Assembly (NCBI GenBank): GCA_045614605.1
Contig: JAZLDH010000015.1
Span: 178,023-242,022, forward strand
Direction of reading: 5' to 3'
DNA: 64,000 nucleotides
From: Onthomorpha sp937906975
Lineage (GTDB): Bacteria; Bacteroidota; Bacteroidia; Bacteroidales; P3
Of this stretch, positions 53,519 to 61,539 are shown in pieces (within the stretch, counting starts at the first letter, position 1; each line of letters starts with the position of its first letter). Made by a program: the position numbers and the translations under genes. The notes beneath the pieces are model-generated. The model worked only from the letters and a program-made list of their open reading frames with translations. It had not been told where the DNA came from and did not search any database.

Positions 53519-53584
53519 GTCCAACGCGTTTGGACTACTCGTCCAGCGCCTTTGGACTAATAGTCCAACAGCGTTGGATTCTTT
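53519..53584. repeat. Three tandem 22-bp palindromic repeats
   Basis: Units start at 53519, 53541 and 53563, exactly 22 bp apart, each GTCCA followed by a complementary TGGA(C). The first forms the stem TAGTCCAA/TTGGACTA (53517-53537). Adjacent units also pair, for example 53552-53558 with 53562-53568 and 53564-53569 with 53573-53578. Confidence 0.85.
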
Positions 53585-53610
53585 TTAAAACAAGTAAACT
53601 AAAATCATTT

Positions 53611-53658
53611 CTTTGCTTTATTTTTTTATCTCAAAGAAAAAAATTAAAGAAAACAAAG
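53611..53658. repeat. Partial 21-bp periodic CTWWG array
   Basis: CTTTG (53611) and CAAAG (53632) are 21 bp apart; CAAAG (53654) follows at 22 bp. The 20-nt stretch 53608-53627 is identical to 27172-27191. Confidence 0.65.
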
Positions 53659-53666
53659 AAAAAAAT

Positions 53667-53714
53667 CACTAAATCAAGGCTTTAAAAAGTTAAGTCTTTG
53701 ATTTAGTGTTTTTT
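53667..53714 (+). terminator. Plus-strand terminator after the DUF6078 gene
   Basis: CACTAAATCAA (53667-53677) pairs with TTGATTTAGTG (53698-53708), followed by T at 53709-53714. The 20-nt loop is mostly A/T. Confidence 0.7.
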
Positions 53715-53811
53715 ATTAATTGCTTATATTTTCAAAATTTGCAATCAGAAATCTTAAAGTTGAAAATATCGCACGCATTCGGCGTTAAGTGGAGGGGAAA
53801 AGTTTTATTAA

Positions 53812-53844
53812 AAGGAGGAAAATTAAATCAAGATTCTCCTCCTT
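53812..53844 (-). terminator. Terminator of the LRR/T9SS gene
   Basis: AAGGAGGA (53812-53819) and TCCTCCTT (53837-53844) form an 8-bp stem just past the stop codon at 53864, followed on the minus strand by a short T run. Confidence 0.65.
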
Positions 53845-53863
53845 ATTGTTTTTTTTAATATGT

Positions 53864-56146
53864 TTATTGCTTAATAAGTTTTTTCAACATTACCTTATCT
53901 TCATATAATAATCGGAGATAATAAACACCTGATTTCAAAGTTTCAATGTTTATTTCGTATGTGTTAGAGAATGTTTCAATATTTTTTCCTGTTATATCTA
54001 TTACATCTATTTGTTCTATCATTTGATTAAAAGTAACTTTTCCGCTTGTAGGATTAGGATAGAAGGTAAGTTCTTCGCTGTTTACATCATACAATCCTAC
54101 ATTTCCACAATCATCTTGTATTTTGTAGAAGTATGCTTCCCAATAAACGTTATCTGTTGTGTCGGTATAGGCTTCAAAACTACCGCAAGGAACATATAAA
54201 GTCTTGTTTTCACGGGTATATTTAAATGTTAAAGAGTCTTCAATTTGAGGAGGAATTAGTGAAAGGCAAGTAACAGAAGCTAAATTGCTGCAATTTTCAA
54301 ATGCACTACGTCCGATAGAAATAGTAGTGTTAGGAATAGTAATAGAAGTCAAACTATCTAAATTATAAGCAAAGTTATTTGGTATTTTTTGAACACTGTC
54401 GCCAATATTTATTGAAGAGATAGGACAACCTTTGAATTGATAATAGTCTTCTTTCTCAAATTCTTCAATATTTATTGCGTTATAATTTAAAGTTGTTAAA
54501 TTGCTGCAATTTTCAAATGCACTACGTCCGATATGTGAAACATTTTTAGGAATAGAAATCGTCTCAAATCTACTGCAACCGCTAAAAGCATTTTCTCCAA
54601 TGTAGGTAATAGTGTTAGGAATAGTAACAGAAGGTAAATTTCTGTAATTTTCAAATGCGTATTCTTTTATTTTGGTTACAGGATAGTACCTTTCAATATA
54701 ATTTTCTATTTTTTCCCAATATCTAATGTTGAACTCAAATCTATATATTGAATCATTTTCTGTATGTATCGTATCGTTTCCAATATATATTGTGTTGTTG
54801 CTTATATATATTGTGTCATTGTTGATACATATTGTAGTATCATTTGTGTATTGAGCCTTTATTATTGTGTCATTACTTTCTTTAATAACGAGTATTGTGT
54901 CATTAGCTATATATATCGTGTGTTTTATTACATTATTGCTAATGACACAACAAGAATTTTCTAAATAAGGATAATAGTTATTGTTTGTTGTATATATGGT
55001 TTCATTGTGTTCACTTATTTTATAGCTTGTTCTACTAAGAGGAATATTAACAATGTCTTTTATCGTAAGTGCATTTTCTAAAGCATTGCTTTCATAAGGA
55101 AAGACCATTACTTCGTTTGGAGCGTATGTGTTGTTGCCTAAACGGAATGTTATCGCTCCACAGTTATAGAAATTATAATTTTCAATTTCATTTAAAGGAA
55201 TAATCTGATATTTTAATCCGTCATTATCTTTAAAATAGGCAGTTTCTTTACCTGCTTCAAAGAAAGCCGTATTGCTAATTGTAGCATTTTGAGGTAAAGT
55301 AACGTGTGTCAAATTATCACAACCTTGAAATGCAAATTCTCCTATGGAAGTAACACTATTAGGTATGTAAACAGTGTCTAAATTGTAACAATTATAGAAC
55401 GCATTACGTCCAATAGAAGTAATTGTATTTGGAATATAAATTTTGTTTAAATAATGGCAATTACTAAAAGCTAAATTTCTTATAGAAGTAACTGTGTATC
55501 TTCTTCCATTGTGTGTAACGCTATGTGGGATAAGACCATATTCTACTCCATATATATAAAACCAGCTTAAAATTGTTTGTCCTTCGTAGTCTTCTGCTCT
55601 AATTGTTCGTTTTATATCTAAAAGAGAAGCTATAATTCTTGCGTTTTCTGGAATGATAGAGAGTGTGTCTCTAACTAAACATATAGAATCTATAATAGAA
55701 ATAGATAGGCTATCTTCTCTGTTATTTATGAAATCTGCAAAGGAAATAGTGTCTTGAATAACAATAACAGTGTCGTCTATCCTATTGCCATCTATAATTG
55801 TATCTTGATATACGTAGAAAGTATCTAATATATGAGTGGAGTACTCACGAGTGGCGACCTCGAAAGGTAAGAAAAACTCTACGTCATAGACGGTATCTAA
55901 AATTGTACTGCCAGAAAGAAGTTGAGGAACCGTATCTCTTATTTCATAGAGCGTTCCTAATAGTAAACCTTTACACTCTTTAAGAGGGTCCTTCGTAGAA
56001 ACGGTATCTCTTTCATAACAATCATAAACGCTTACAGCGTTTGAGTTAATTATTTCGTAGGTTAAATTTCCTACGGTAAAGGTCGTTTGTGCTAAAAGCA
56101 CGTTTGCACATAATAAAGTGCAAATGAGTGATAATAATCTTTTCAT
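53864..56146 (-). CDS. Leucine-rich repeat (BspA-type) surface protein with T9SS type A tail
   Basis: 760 residues with a signal peptide (LLSLICTLLCANVLLAQ). LRR_5/BspA repeats of the form NCxNLxxVxIPNxxxxIGxxAFxxC occur in two blocks (about 225-305 and 500-665). A long middle insertion (about 400-470) is a seven-residue repeat of NDTIYI type (for example INNDTIYISNNTIYIGNDTI). The last 70 residues are a T9SS tail: LTFYPNPTSGKVTF, DITGKNI and LKSGVYYLRLL. It is probably a cell-surface adhesin. The upstream leader (56147-56427) holds a large RNA-like fold. Confidence 0.88.
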   Translation of the reverse strand: MKRLLSLICTLLCANVLLAQTTFTVGNLTYEIINSNAVSVYDCYERDTVSTKDPLKECKGLLLGTLYEIRDTVPQLLSGSTILDTVYDVEFFLPFEVATREYSTHILDTFYVYQDTIIDGNRIDDTVIVIQDTISFADFINNREDSLSISIIDSICLVRDTLSIIPENARIIASLLDIKRTIRAEDYEGQTILSWFYIYGVEYGLIPHSVTHNGRRYTVTSIRNLAFSNCHYLNKIYIPNTITSIGRNAFYNCYNLDTVYIPNSVTSIGEFAFQGCDNLTHVTLPQNATISNTAFFEAGKETAYFKDNDGLKYQIIPLNEIENYNFYNCGAITFRLGNNTYAPNEVMVFPYESNALENALTIKDIVNIPLSRTSYKISEHNETIYTTNNNYYPYLENSCCVISNNVIKHTIYIANDTILVIKESNDTIIKAQYTNDTTICINNDTIYISNNTIYIGNDTIHTENDSIYRFEFNIRYWEKIENYIERYYPVTKIKEYAFENYRNLPSVTIPNTITYIGENAFSGCSRFETISIPKNVSHIGRSAFENCSNLTTLNYNAINIEEFEKEDYYQFKGCPISSINIGDSVQKIPNNFAYNLDSLTSITIPNTTISIGRSAFENCSNLASVTCLSLIPPQIEDSLTFKYTRENKTLYVPCGSFEAYTDTTDNVYWEAYFYKIQDDCGNVGLYDVNSEELTFYPNPTSGKVTFNQMIEQIDVIDITGKNIETFSNTYEINIETLKSGVYYLRLLYEDKVMLKKLIKQ
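54735..54945 (-). repeat. Coding heptad repeat NDTIYI in the LRR protein
   Basis: The translated stretch reads as repeats of about seven residues (NNDTIYI, SNNTIYI, GNDTIHT, ENDSIYR), so the DNA repeats with a 21-bp period. Asn/Asp/Thr-rich and probably beta-strand forming. Confidence 0.7.
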
Positions 56147-56223
56147 CTTGATAAATTTTTATTGCTATTAACTAATTATTTTCTTGATAAAAAGACATTA
56201 AAAAAGTCGTGAACTTTGTCTTA

Positions 56224-56348
56224 TTGTTTCTTGAGGTCCTGGAACTACCTACCAACCAAATAAGAAAAGCTCACGATATGCTCGTGAGCGTTTTCCGCTT
56301 AACTATTTGGTTGGATTTATTGAAATTTTCCAGGTTTCAAGAAACCAA
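56224..56348. ncRNA. Candidate structured RNA or structured 5' leader, orientation unresolved
   Basis: Nested stems: 56224-56234 with 56337-56348 (GTTTCTTGA/TCAAGAAAC core, bulged C346), 56238-56244 with 56328-56334 (CCTGGAA/TTCCAGG), 56252-56262 with 56304-56314 (11 bp) and an apical hairpin 56264-56276/56282-56295 (GCTCACGA/TCGTGAGC plus A/T pairs). An asymmetric bubble (7 and 13 nt) lies between the second and third stems. This rod with a central bubble recalls 6S RNA in outline, but length and sequence do not match what I know of it. The minus strand has the better promoter. Confidence 0.5.
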
Positions 56349-56433
56349 GTATAAGCAAAAACGCTTTTTTATGTCGTTAAATTTTTTTTAAAATTTACAT
56401 ATTTCTCTTTTTCTATTACAATTTTTCAGCCTG

Positions 56434-56463
56434 CAAAGATAGACAAATTTTTTTTGTTGCAAA
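56434..56463 (-). promoter_or_regulatory. Promoter reading into the structured region and the LRR gene
   Basis: On the minus strand TTTG (56463-56460), 18 bp, then TATCTTTG (56441-56434). Both boxes are perfect. A start near 56427 would give a leader of about 280 nt before the LRR gene ATG. Confidence 0.7.
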
Positions 56464-56503
56464 AAAAAGATATTTCGCTTATTTATTTTTGTGTCTTCTG
56501 GAT

Positions 56504-57154
56504 TTAGAAAAAGTAAATCAAGTTTAGGTTTATTCCTCTCCAAGTATTATTGTTTGTATAGGCAATTCGGTTTAGCCCAAAGGTGTAATTTGCGGCTATT
56601 TCCCAATGTCGATTGAAGTCATAGCCGATTCCTAATTTGAATCCTATGTCTAAGGTGTTTAAATACTCTAAACTATTGCTTGTTGTCGTTTGATTGTAGT
56701 TAGGACTTGAAGAATTTATGTTTGTTTGTGTCCAATTAACGCCTAATGCTCTTGTTATATAAGGAGTAATTGAGAGAAACATTCCTCTTTTTAGTCTTTC
56801 GTCTCCAAATTTCAATAGCATTCCTGCGTCAATCTCCAACATAGAGAAATATGTCTCGTCTCTAAATCCGTAAGGTATTTCATATTTGTATCCTTTTTGA
56901 GTAAATTGCAGGCTTGGTTGGAAATAAAGCATATAAACTAAGTGTTTTTCGGCTACAACTCCTATTTTGTAGCCAAATCTTAGTTGGTTTCCGTATTTAA
57001 TTGAGGTTTTGTTGTAGCTGCCGCCTGCTTTTATTCCAAAATGCCAAGGCTCCCTGCTTGAACGCACCTTTGATTTTGTTAATTGTGCGTTCAAGAGGTT
57101 GCAATTTGATGCAAAAATGATAAATAATAAAGTTGCTATAAGGTTTTTCTTCAC
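56504..57154 (-). CDS. Outer membrane beta-barrel protein (porin family)
   Basis: 216 residues with a signal peptide (NLIATLLFIIFASNCNLLNAQ). Amphipathic strands with aromatic girdles run through the chain (WHFGIKAGGSYNK, LRFGYKIGVVAEK, SMLEIDAGMLLKF) and it ends in a Phe (NLNLIYFF), the usual barrel C-terminus. The start is GTG, whose first base is the last base of the upstream stop codon TAG (TAGTG). PorT-type and other small barrels share this layout; the exact role is not known. Confidence 0.8.
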   Translation of the reverse strand: MKKNLIATLLFIIFASNCNLLNAQLTKSKVRSSREPWHFGIKAGGSYNKTSIKYGNQLRFGYKIGVVAEKHLVYMLYFQPSLQFTQKGYKYEIPYGFRDETYFSMLEIDAGMLLKFGDERLKRGMFLSITPYITRALGVNWTQTNINSSSPNYNQTTTSNSLEYLNTLDIGFKLGIGYDFNRHWEIAANYTFGLNRIAYTNNNTWRGINLNLIYFF

Positions 57155-59703
57155 TATTTAATTTGTTCTAATTGATGTATTATTTTCAATAGGCTTTCTC
57201 CTGAGCCTATTCTATATCCTGTTGATAGGAAGTAAATCTTTCCGTCTTCTGATACGAAACATAGGATAGGATAGTTGTTGCTGAAGCTTATATTGCTGCT
57301 ACTTACTATTTGGTTTTGTAGGTTTTTGTCGTAATCAAAGGCAAATAGTGATTGTTTTGGTAGGTTTTCGTATAGTTCTTTTGGAGTTTGTTTTGGTGCT
57401 TTTGCAAAACAGAATACTATTCCGCCACCCCATAGTTCTAAGTCTTTTTTTACTAATGGTAAATCAGCCATTAGGTGTCTTACAGGTTCAGAATAAGGGT
57501 CTATTATCGCAAGTATCATTCCTTTTTTGCCTGCAAGGTCTTTCAAAGTTACGGTTTCTTTATCCCAAGTTTGTATTTGAGAATTCATATCTACCTTTCC
57601 GAGTACTTTAAGTTCGCTTTTTATTTCTTCCATTTTTAGTTCTACAACCGTAATCTTGTTGTATTCTATTGTGAAGTAGTCTTCTCTTACATAAATGTTG
57701 CCATCTACATCACGATTTCCTGACATTAGTCTGTAATATCCAACAGCTAAGTCTAAGCCTTCTGGAAATCTTTGGAATTTTGGGTCATATTCAAAGTCAA
57801 GTGTTTGCCATCTTCCGTCAAGTAGGCGTTGTATTGTGAAGTTTATGTAGTATTCTGGTTTTATTCTATTGTTCTTAGAATTATCTACTATCAATCTTCC
57901 CATAGGTTCGTCTTGGTCTGTTTCAAAGATAGGATATTGCCAATCATCTTGTGAAGATATTTTGAATTGTGCTTTTCCTACTGCCCATTCATAGCGAGCT
58001 GCAATTCCAAAGCTTCGTGCTATTGCAACAAAAAGTATTTCGCGTGATAGTTTATCGCATTCTTTTATCTTTAAAACGCCTTTTGGAGATATTTGTACTC
58101 CATAATAATTGTCTGTATTGTTGATTTTGATGTTTGAGTTAATCCAATCTGCTATTGTTTGAGGACAGAAAGTAAATTGTTGTGCGTAATCTTTGAAGTA
58201 ATCTTGTAGGTATTCTCTGTAAGGAGTGATTTTTTCTAATTGAATGCGAGGATTCAACACCCATTCTACTAATGCTTCTTCTTTTGCAGGGTAATTTTTG
58301 TATGCTTTTAGGTGTGAAAGTAATACTTCTGCATTTCCGTCTCTTAGGTCTTTGTCATAAACAAGCGAAAGCATTTTTACTGCATTTTCATCTCCGCTTT
58401 CTAATACTTTTTCTATTTCATCGTAATTTCCCCATGAACGATTGATGAAATCTTCTACTACTTCTTGTTTTACATTCCAAGTATTTAGGTGTTTTATCCA
58501 ACGATTAGAGTTGCGATTTGTGGCAAAGGTGTTGATATATGCTGTTCTTATTGAATCTTCAAAGGCTAATCGTATTGCGTTTGCTGCGATTTTTTCTGCT
58601 GGAAGGCTGTCTATTGATTTTGCAACAGGAGGATAAAGTATGAATGTGTTAGTGTGTGGAACGATTTTTTCGTTTTTCAAAACAAGGGTTAAACTTTCTT
58701 GTGTGCCTTCTGCTTTTGCACTTGCTGTTAAGTTGCCTTTGCTTGCCCAAATCATCAAATCTCCAAATCCTGTTTCGAGTGTGGTTTCCCCTTCTTTGTT
58801 AGAGGTAAGCGTTGCCAAAGGATAGTATTCCGCATAGTTGTAAAGTCCGTATTCTATCTTTGCTCCCTCAATAGGATTTCCGTTTTCGTCTTTTACAATT
58901 ACTGATAATTTTTTAGTGGCTGTGTAGTTTGATAAAAGATTTATTTTGCTGTAAAGTCTATCTTCGTAGTTCTTTTGTTCCTTTCCGTTATATTTTCCAA
59001 AAACTGTGGTGTGTACCATCATAGCTCTTTTAGCTGGTGCGTCAAACCACGCAACGTTTAATTCAGGTTCAGGCTCGCATGCTCCAAGATAATACCATGT
59101 GCCATCAATCCACACCTCTACCCAAGCGTGATTGTCATCTGTGTGAGCCCAACGTGGAGTGTAGCATTGTCTTGCAGGGATTCCAACAGAGCGAAGTGCA
59201 GTTACTGTAAATGTACTTTCTTCTCCGCATCTTCCCCACGAGGTTTTCATTGTTGCAAGCGGAGATGAGGTTCTTCCGTCTGCGGCTTTGTAGTTTACTT
59301 TCTCATGACACCAGTGGTTTACTTCAAGTGCTGCATCGTACATAGACAATCCTTTTATTCTGTCTTTTAGTTCGTTGAACATATAGGTGCGTGCTGTGTC
59401 AAGGTTTTCGTTATTTACTCTGTAAACCAAGACATAGTGTTTGAATATATCTTCTGGAACTTTCTTTCCCCAAGAAAAAGTCTTTTTTGCTTTGATTGCA
59501 GTTCTTACTTGTTCAAGAAAGAAATCTGTTTCGTAATCTGCTATGTCGTTTATTGGCATATAGTCATACAAGAATTGTAAGTAGGTTTTTTCTTGTTTGG
59601 TTAATTTGCCTGTTGGTTTGCAATATTCTTTTCTGTATTCTTGTGCGTTTGCTGTGAACAAGAATGCGATTGCTAAAACTAATGATAATGCTTTTTTCAT
59701 CAT
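57154..59703 (-). CDS. Secreted transglutaminase-like protein
   Basis: 849 residues with a signal peptide (ALSLVLAIAFLFTANAQ). A transglutaminase/protease-like domain (about 120-250) has the triad in context: Cys in TSWGRCGEESTF, His in DDNHAWVEVW and Asp/Glu downstream in TWYYLGACEPEPELN. A Cna-B or carboxypeptidase-like beta domain (LSVIVKDENGNPIEGAKIEYG) follows, and the C-terminal third may hold a thioredoxin-like peroxidase fold without Cys. Probably a periplasmic peptidase or cross-linking enzyme. It lies 19 bp after the S41 protease gene. Confidence 0.82.
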   Translation of the reverse strand: MMKKALSLVLAIAFLFTANAQEYRKEYCKPTGKLTKQEKTYLQFLYDYMPINDIADYETDFFLEQVRTAIKAKKTFSWGKKVPEDIFKHYVLVYRVNNENLDTARTYMFNELKDRIKGLSMYDAALEVNHWCHEKVNYKAADGRTSSPLATMKTSWGRCGEESTFTVTALRSVGIPARQCYTPRWAHTDDNHAWVEVWIDGTWYYLGACEPEPELNVAWFDAPAKRAMMVHTTVFGKYNGKEQKNYEDRLYSKINLLSNYTATKKLSVIVKDENGNPIEGAKIEYGLYNYAEYYPLATLTSNKEGETTLETGFGDLMIWASKGNLTASAKAEGTQESLTLVLKNEKIVPHTNTFILYPPVAKSIDSLPAEKIAANAIRLAFEDSIRTAYINTFATNRNSNRWIKHLNTWNVKQEVVEDFINRSWGNYDEIEKVLESGDENAVKMLSLVYDKDLRDGNAEVLLSHLKAYKNYPAKEEALVEWVLNPRIQLEKITPYREYLQDYFKDYAQQFTFCPQTIADWINSNIKINNTDNYYGVQISPKGVLKIKECDKLSREILFVAIARSFGIAARYEWAVGKAQFKISSQDDWQYPIFETDQDEPMGRLIVDNSKNNRIKPEYYINFTIQRLLDGRWQTLDFEYDPKFQRFPEGLDLAVGYYRLMSGNRDVDGNIYVREDYFTIEYNKITVVELKMEEIKSELKVLGKVDMNSQIQTWDKETVTLKDLAGKKGMILAIIDPYSEPVRHLMADLPLVKKDLELWGGGIVFCFAKAPKQTPKELYENLPKQSLFAFDYDKNLQNQIVSSSNISFSNNYPILCFVSEDGKIYFLSTGYRIGSGESLLKIIHQLEQIK

Positions 59704-59722
59704 GATTCTCTATTTCTTTTTG

Positions 59723-61372
59723 TTATTTTCCTAATATTTTTTCGTATTCCTTTTTGTTGTAAAGCAGTTCTGTTGCTTGTTTTACTTCATTGTCGTGTTT
59801 CAAAAGGGCTTTGACTCTTCCTTTTTGATTGTAATATCTTACTACGATTTCGGAAAGCAAAATTTCTTTTATGTCTTCTTTATATTTTACAAGGTCTCCG
59901 CTTTTGTCTTCTGCTATTTGTGCTTTGATTAGTTCGATTTCTTTTAGTGTTTCATCGCCTAATTTTTCTTTCTTTGCAGAGGAGATAAGGTCTTCTAAGA
60001 TTTTTTCGCTTCTTGTTGTGTAATTGTAGTCTTTGTCTTTAAGGTATTCTATGAAGTCGTTGTAAATTTCATCTGTTATTTCAAAATCTTTTGCTGAGGC
60101 TATGCTTGGGTTTTCTTTTACGAATTTTGTTGCATAGTTAAAGCAGTGAAATTTACTTATAAGCGTGATTGCTATGTTGCTTGCATATTTTGGCTCTATT
60201 GTAACATCGGGTTCTATTCCTAAGCCATCGTAAACTGTTCTTCCTCCTTTGGTTTTGAAGGCTGTTCTTAAAGAATCTGGAATTTTATTGGCTTTTCCGT
60301 CTTTGTCTCTGTGAGAATAATCTATGGCTTGAATACATCTGCCACTTGGAATATAGTATTTAGAAACGGTAACTTTCATTTGTGAGTTGTAAATCAAAGG
60401 TAGGATATTTTGAACTAAGCCTTTACCAAATGAACACTGTCCCATGATGACTGCTCTGTCGAAATCTTGTAAACTTCCCGATACAATTTCTGATGCAGAG
60501 GCAGAAGTGCCGTCAATTAACACTACAATTGGAATTTTTGTGTCGATTGCTTTTTTTGTTGTCTTAAATACTGAGTTTTTTTCCACTGTTTTTGCTTTTG
60601 TACTTACGACAACCTGTCCTTTATCTACGAAAAGATTAACTATATTTACAGCTTCTTGTAACAATCCTCCGCCATTGCCACGCAAATCTAAAATTAAATA
60701 TTGCATATTTTGGCGTTTTAGATTTTCAAAAGCCTCTTGTACATGTTTTGCTGCCTCTTTTGTAAATTCGTTTAGCTTGATGTAGCCAACTTCTTTGTCA
60801 ATCATTCCAAAATATGGCACGTTTGGAAGTTGTATGTCTTCTCTTCTGAAAGTCTTTTTTATGATTTTACCATCTCTTTCTAACTCTAATTCTATTTCTG
60901 TGCCAGCTTGTCCTCTTAATCTTTCTCTAACTTGGTCGTTTGTCTTTCCTTTCGCACTTTCTCCATCGACACTAATGATAGCATCTCCAGCTTTCACTCC
61001 CGCTTTGTAAGCAGGCAAGCCTTCGTATGGCTCAGAAATATAAACCACACCATTATTATAATGTATCAAAGCACCTATTCCGCCATATTGTCCTAAGAGT
61101 TGAAGTTTTACATCTTCCATATCAGATTCTGGATAGAAGTTTGTGTAAGGGTCAAGCTTTGCAAGCATTGCGTCAATTGCTGTTTTGACTAAATCTCCTG
61201 AGTTTATTTCATCTACATAGTTAGCATGTAAATTTTTAAACACAGAGCCAAAAGTCTCAATAGCCTTATTCATTTCAAAATATTTATCATTCTCAATTTG
61301 AGCGAATGATTTGCTTGTTGCAAATAAACAAAATGCAACTGCAAGGAGTGTTAAAGTGATTTTTTTTACCAT
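59723..61372 (-). CDS. S41 C-terminal processing protease (CtpA/Prc type)
   Basis: 549 residues from the ATG at 61372, which directly precedes a signal peptide (ITLTLLAVAFCLFATSKSFAQ). An in-frame ATG at 61435 is upstream of the promoter at 61395 and is rejected. A PDZ domain (about 95-165; GIGALIHYNNGVVYISEPYEG) precedes the S41 core with LDLRGNGGGLLQEAVN, nucleophile Ser in GTSASASEI and Lys in SFGKGLVQ. It processes or degrades periplasmic proteins by their C-termini. The promoter has TTG-18 bp-TATCTTTG. Confidence 0.92.
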   Translation of the reverse strand: MVKKITLTLLAVAFCLFATSKSFAQIENDKYFEMNKAIETFGSVFKNLHANYVDEINSGDLVKTAIDAMLAKLDPYTNFYPESDMEDVKLQLLGQYGGIGALIHYNNGVVYISEPYEGLPAYKAGVKAGDAIISVDGESAKGKTNDQVRERLRGQAGTEIELELERDGKIIKKTFRREDIQLPNVPYFGMIDKEVGYIKLNEFTKEAAKHVQEAFENLKRQNMQYLILDLRGNGGGLLQEAVNIVNLFVDKGQVVVSTKAKTVEKNSVFKTTKKAIDTKIPIVVLIDGTSASASEIVSGSLQDFDRAVIMGQCSFGKGLVQNILPLIYNSQMKVTVSKYYIPSGRCIQAIDYSHRDKDGKANKIPDSLRTAFKTKGGRTVYDGLGIEPDVTIEPKYASNIAITLISKFHCFNYATKFVKENPSIASAKDFEITDEIYNDFIEYLKDKDYNYTTRSEKILEDLISSAKKEKLGDETLKEIELIKAQIAEDKSGDLVKYKEDIKEILLSEIVVRYYNQKGRVKALLKHDNEVKQATELLYNKKEYEKILGK

Positions 61373-61394
61373 AAAAATGCTTTTTATCAAGACG

Positions 61395-61423
61395 CAAAGA
61401 TAAATAAACAACGTAAAAAAACA
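61395..61423 (-). promoter_or_regulatory. Promoter of the S41 protease gene
   Basis: On the minus strand TTG (61423-61421), 18 bp, then the -7 box TATCTTTG (61402-61395). The spacing is the same as in the promoter at 56434. Confidence 0.7.
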
Positions 61424-61475
61424 ATGAAACATCAAGTTTTTTTAACAAAACGTTTTATTCTCTAAAATTTCTTTT

Positions 61476-61483
61476 TATCTTTG
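61476..61483 (+). promoter_or_regulatory. -7 box for the PpiD-like gene
   Basis: TATCTTTG, a perfect TAnnTTTG box, 56 nt before the ATG at 61540. Divergent from the S41 promoter. Confidence 0.6.
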
Positions 61484-61539
61484 CAGGCCGTAAAATAGGA
61501 AAAAAATATCAAAGTAAAAAACAATAAATCAATTTAGGA

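Larger units (their letters stand above)
53502..53863. other. 362-bp intergenic region dense in structured repeats
   Basis: No gene. In order: three 22-bp palindromic units (53519-53584), a partial 21-bp CTWWG array (53611-53658), a plus-strand terminator (53667-53714), plain AT-rich DNA, and a minus-strand terminator (53812-53844). Confidence 0.7.
56147..56503. other. 357-bp non-coding region with a structured element and promoter
   Basis: Between the LRR gene and the upstream beta-barrel gene. It holds a minus-strand promoter at 56434-56463, a large rod-like fold at 56224-56348, and terminator-like hairpins on both strands (56352-56370 plus; 56196-56216 minus). No gene is seen. Confidence 0.65.

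Noticed and set aside
53517..53584. 22-bp palindromes read as a CRISPR array
   Set aside because: The units are directly adjacent, with no spacers and only three copies.
56224..56348. Firm 6S RNA (ssrS) annotation of the structured element
   Set aside because: The bubble is small and off-centre and the length is short for 6S; only the general rod shape fits.
61373..61435. Longer N-terminus for the S41 protease
   Set aside because: The promoter at 61395-61423 lies inside it, and the signal peptide begins properly at 61372.
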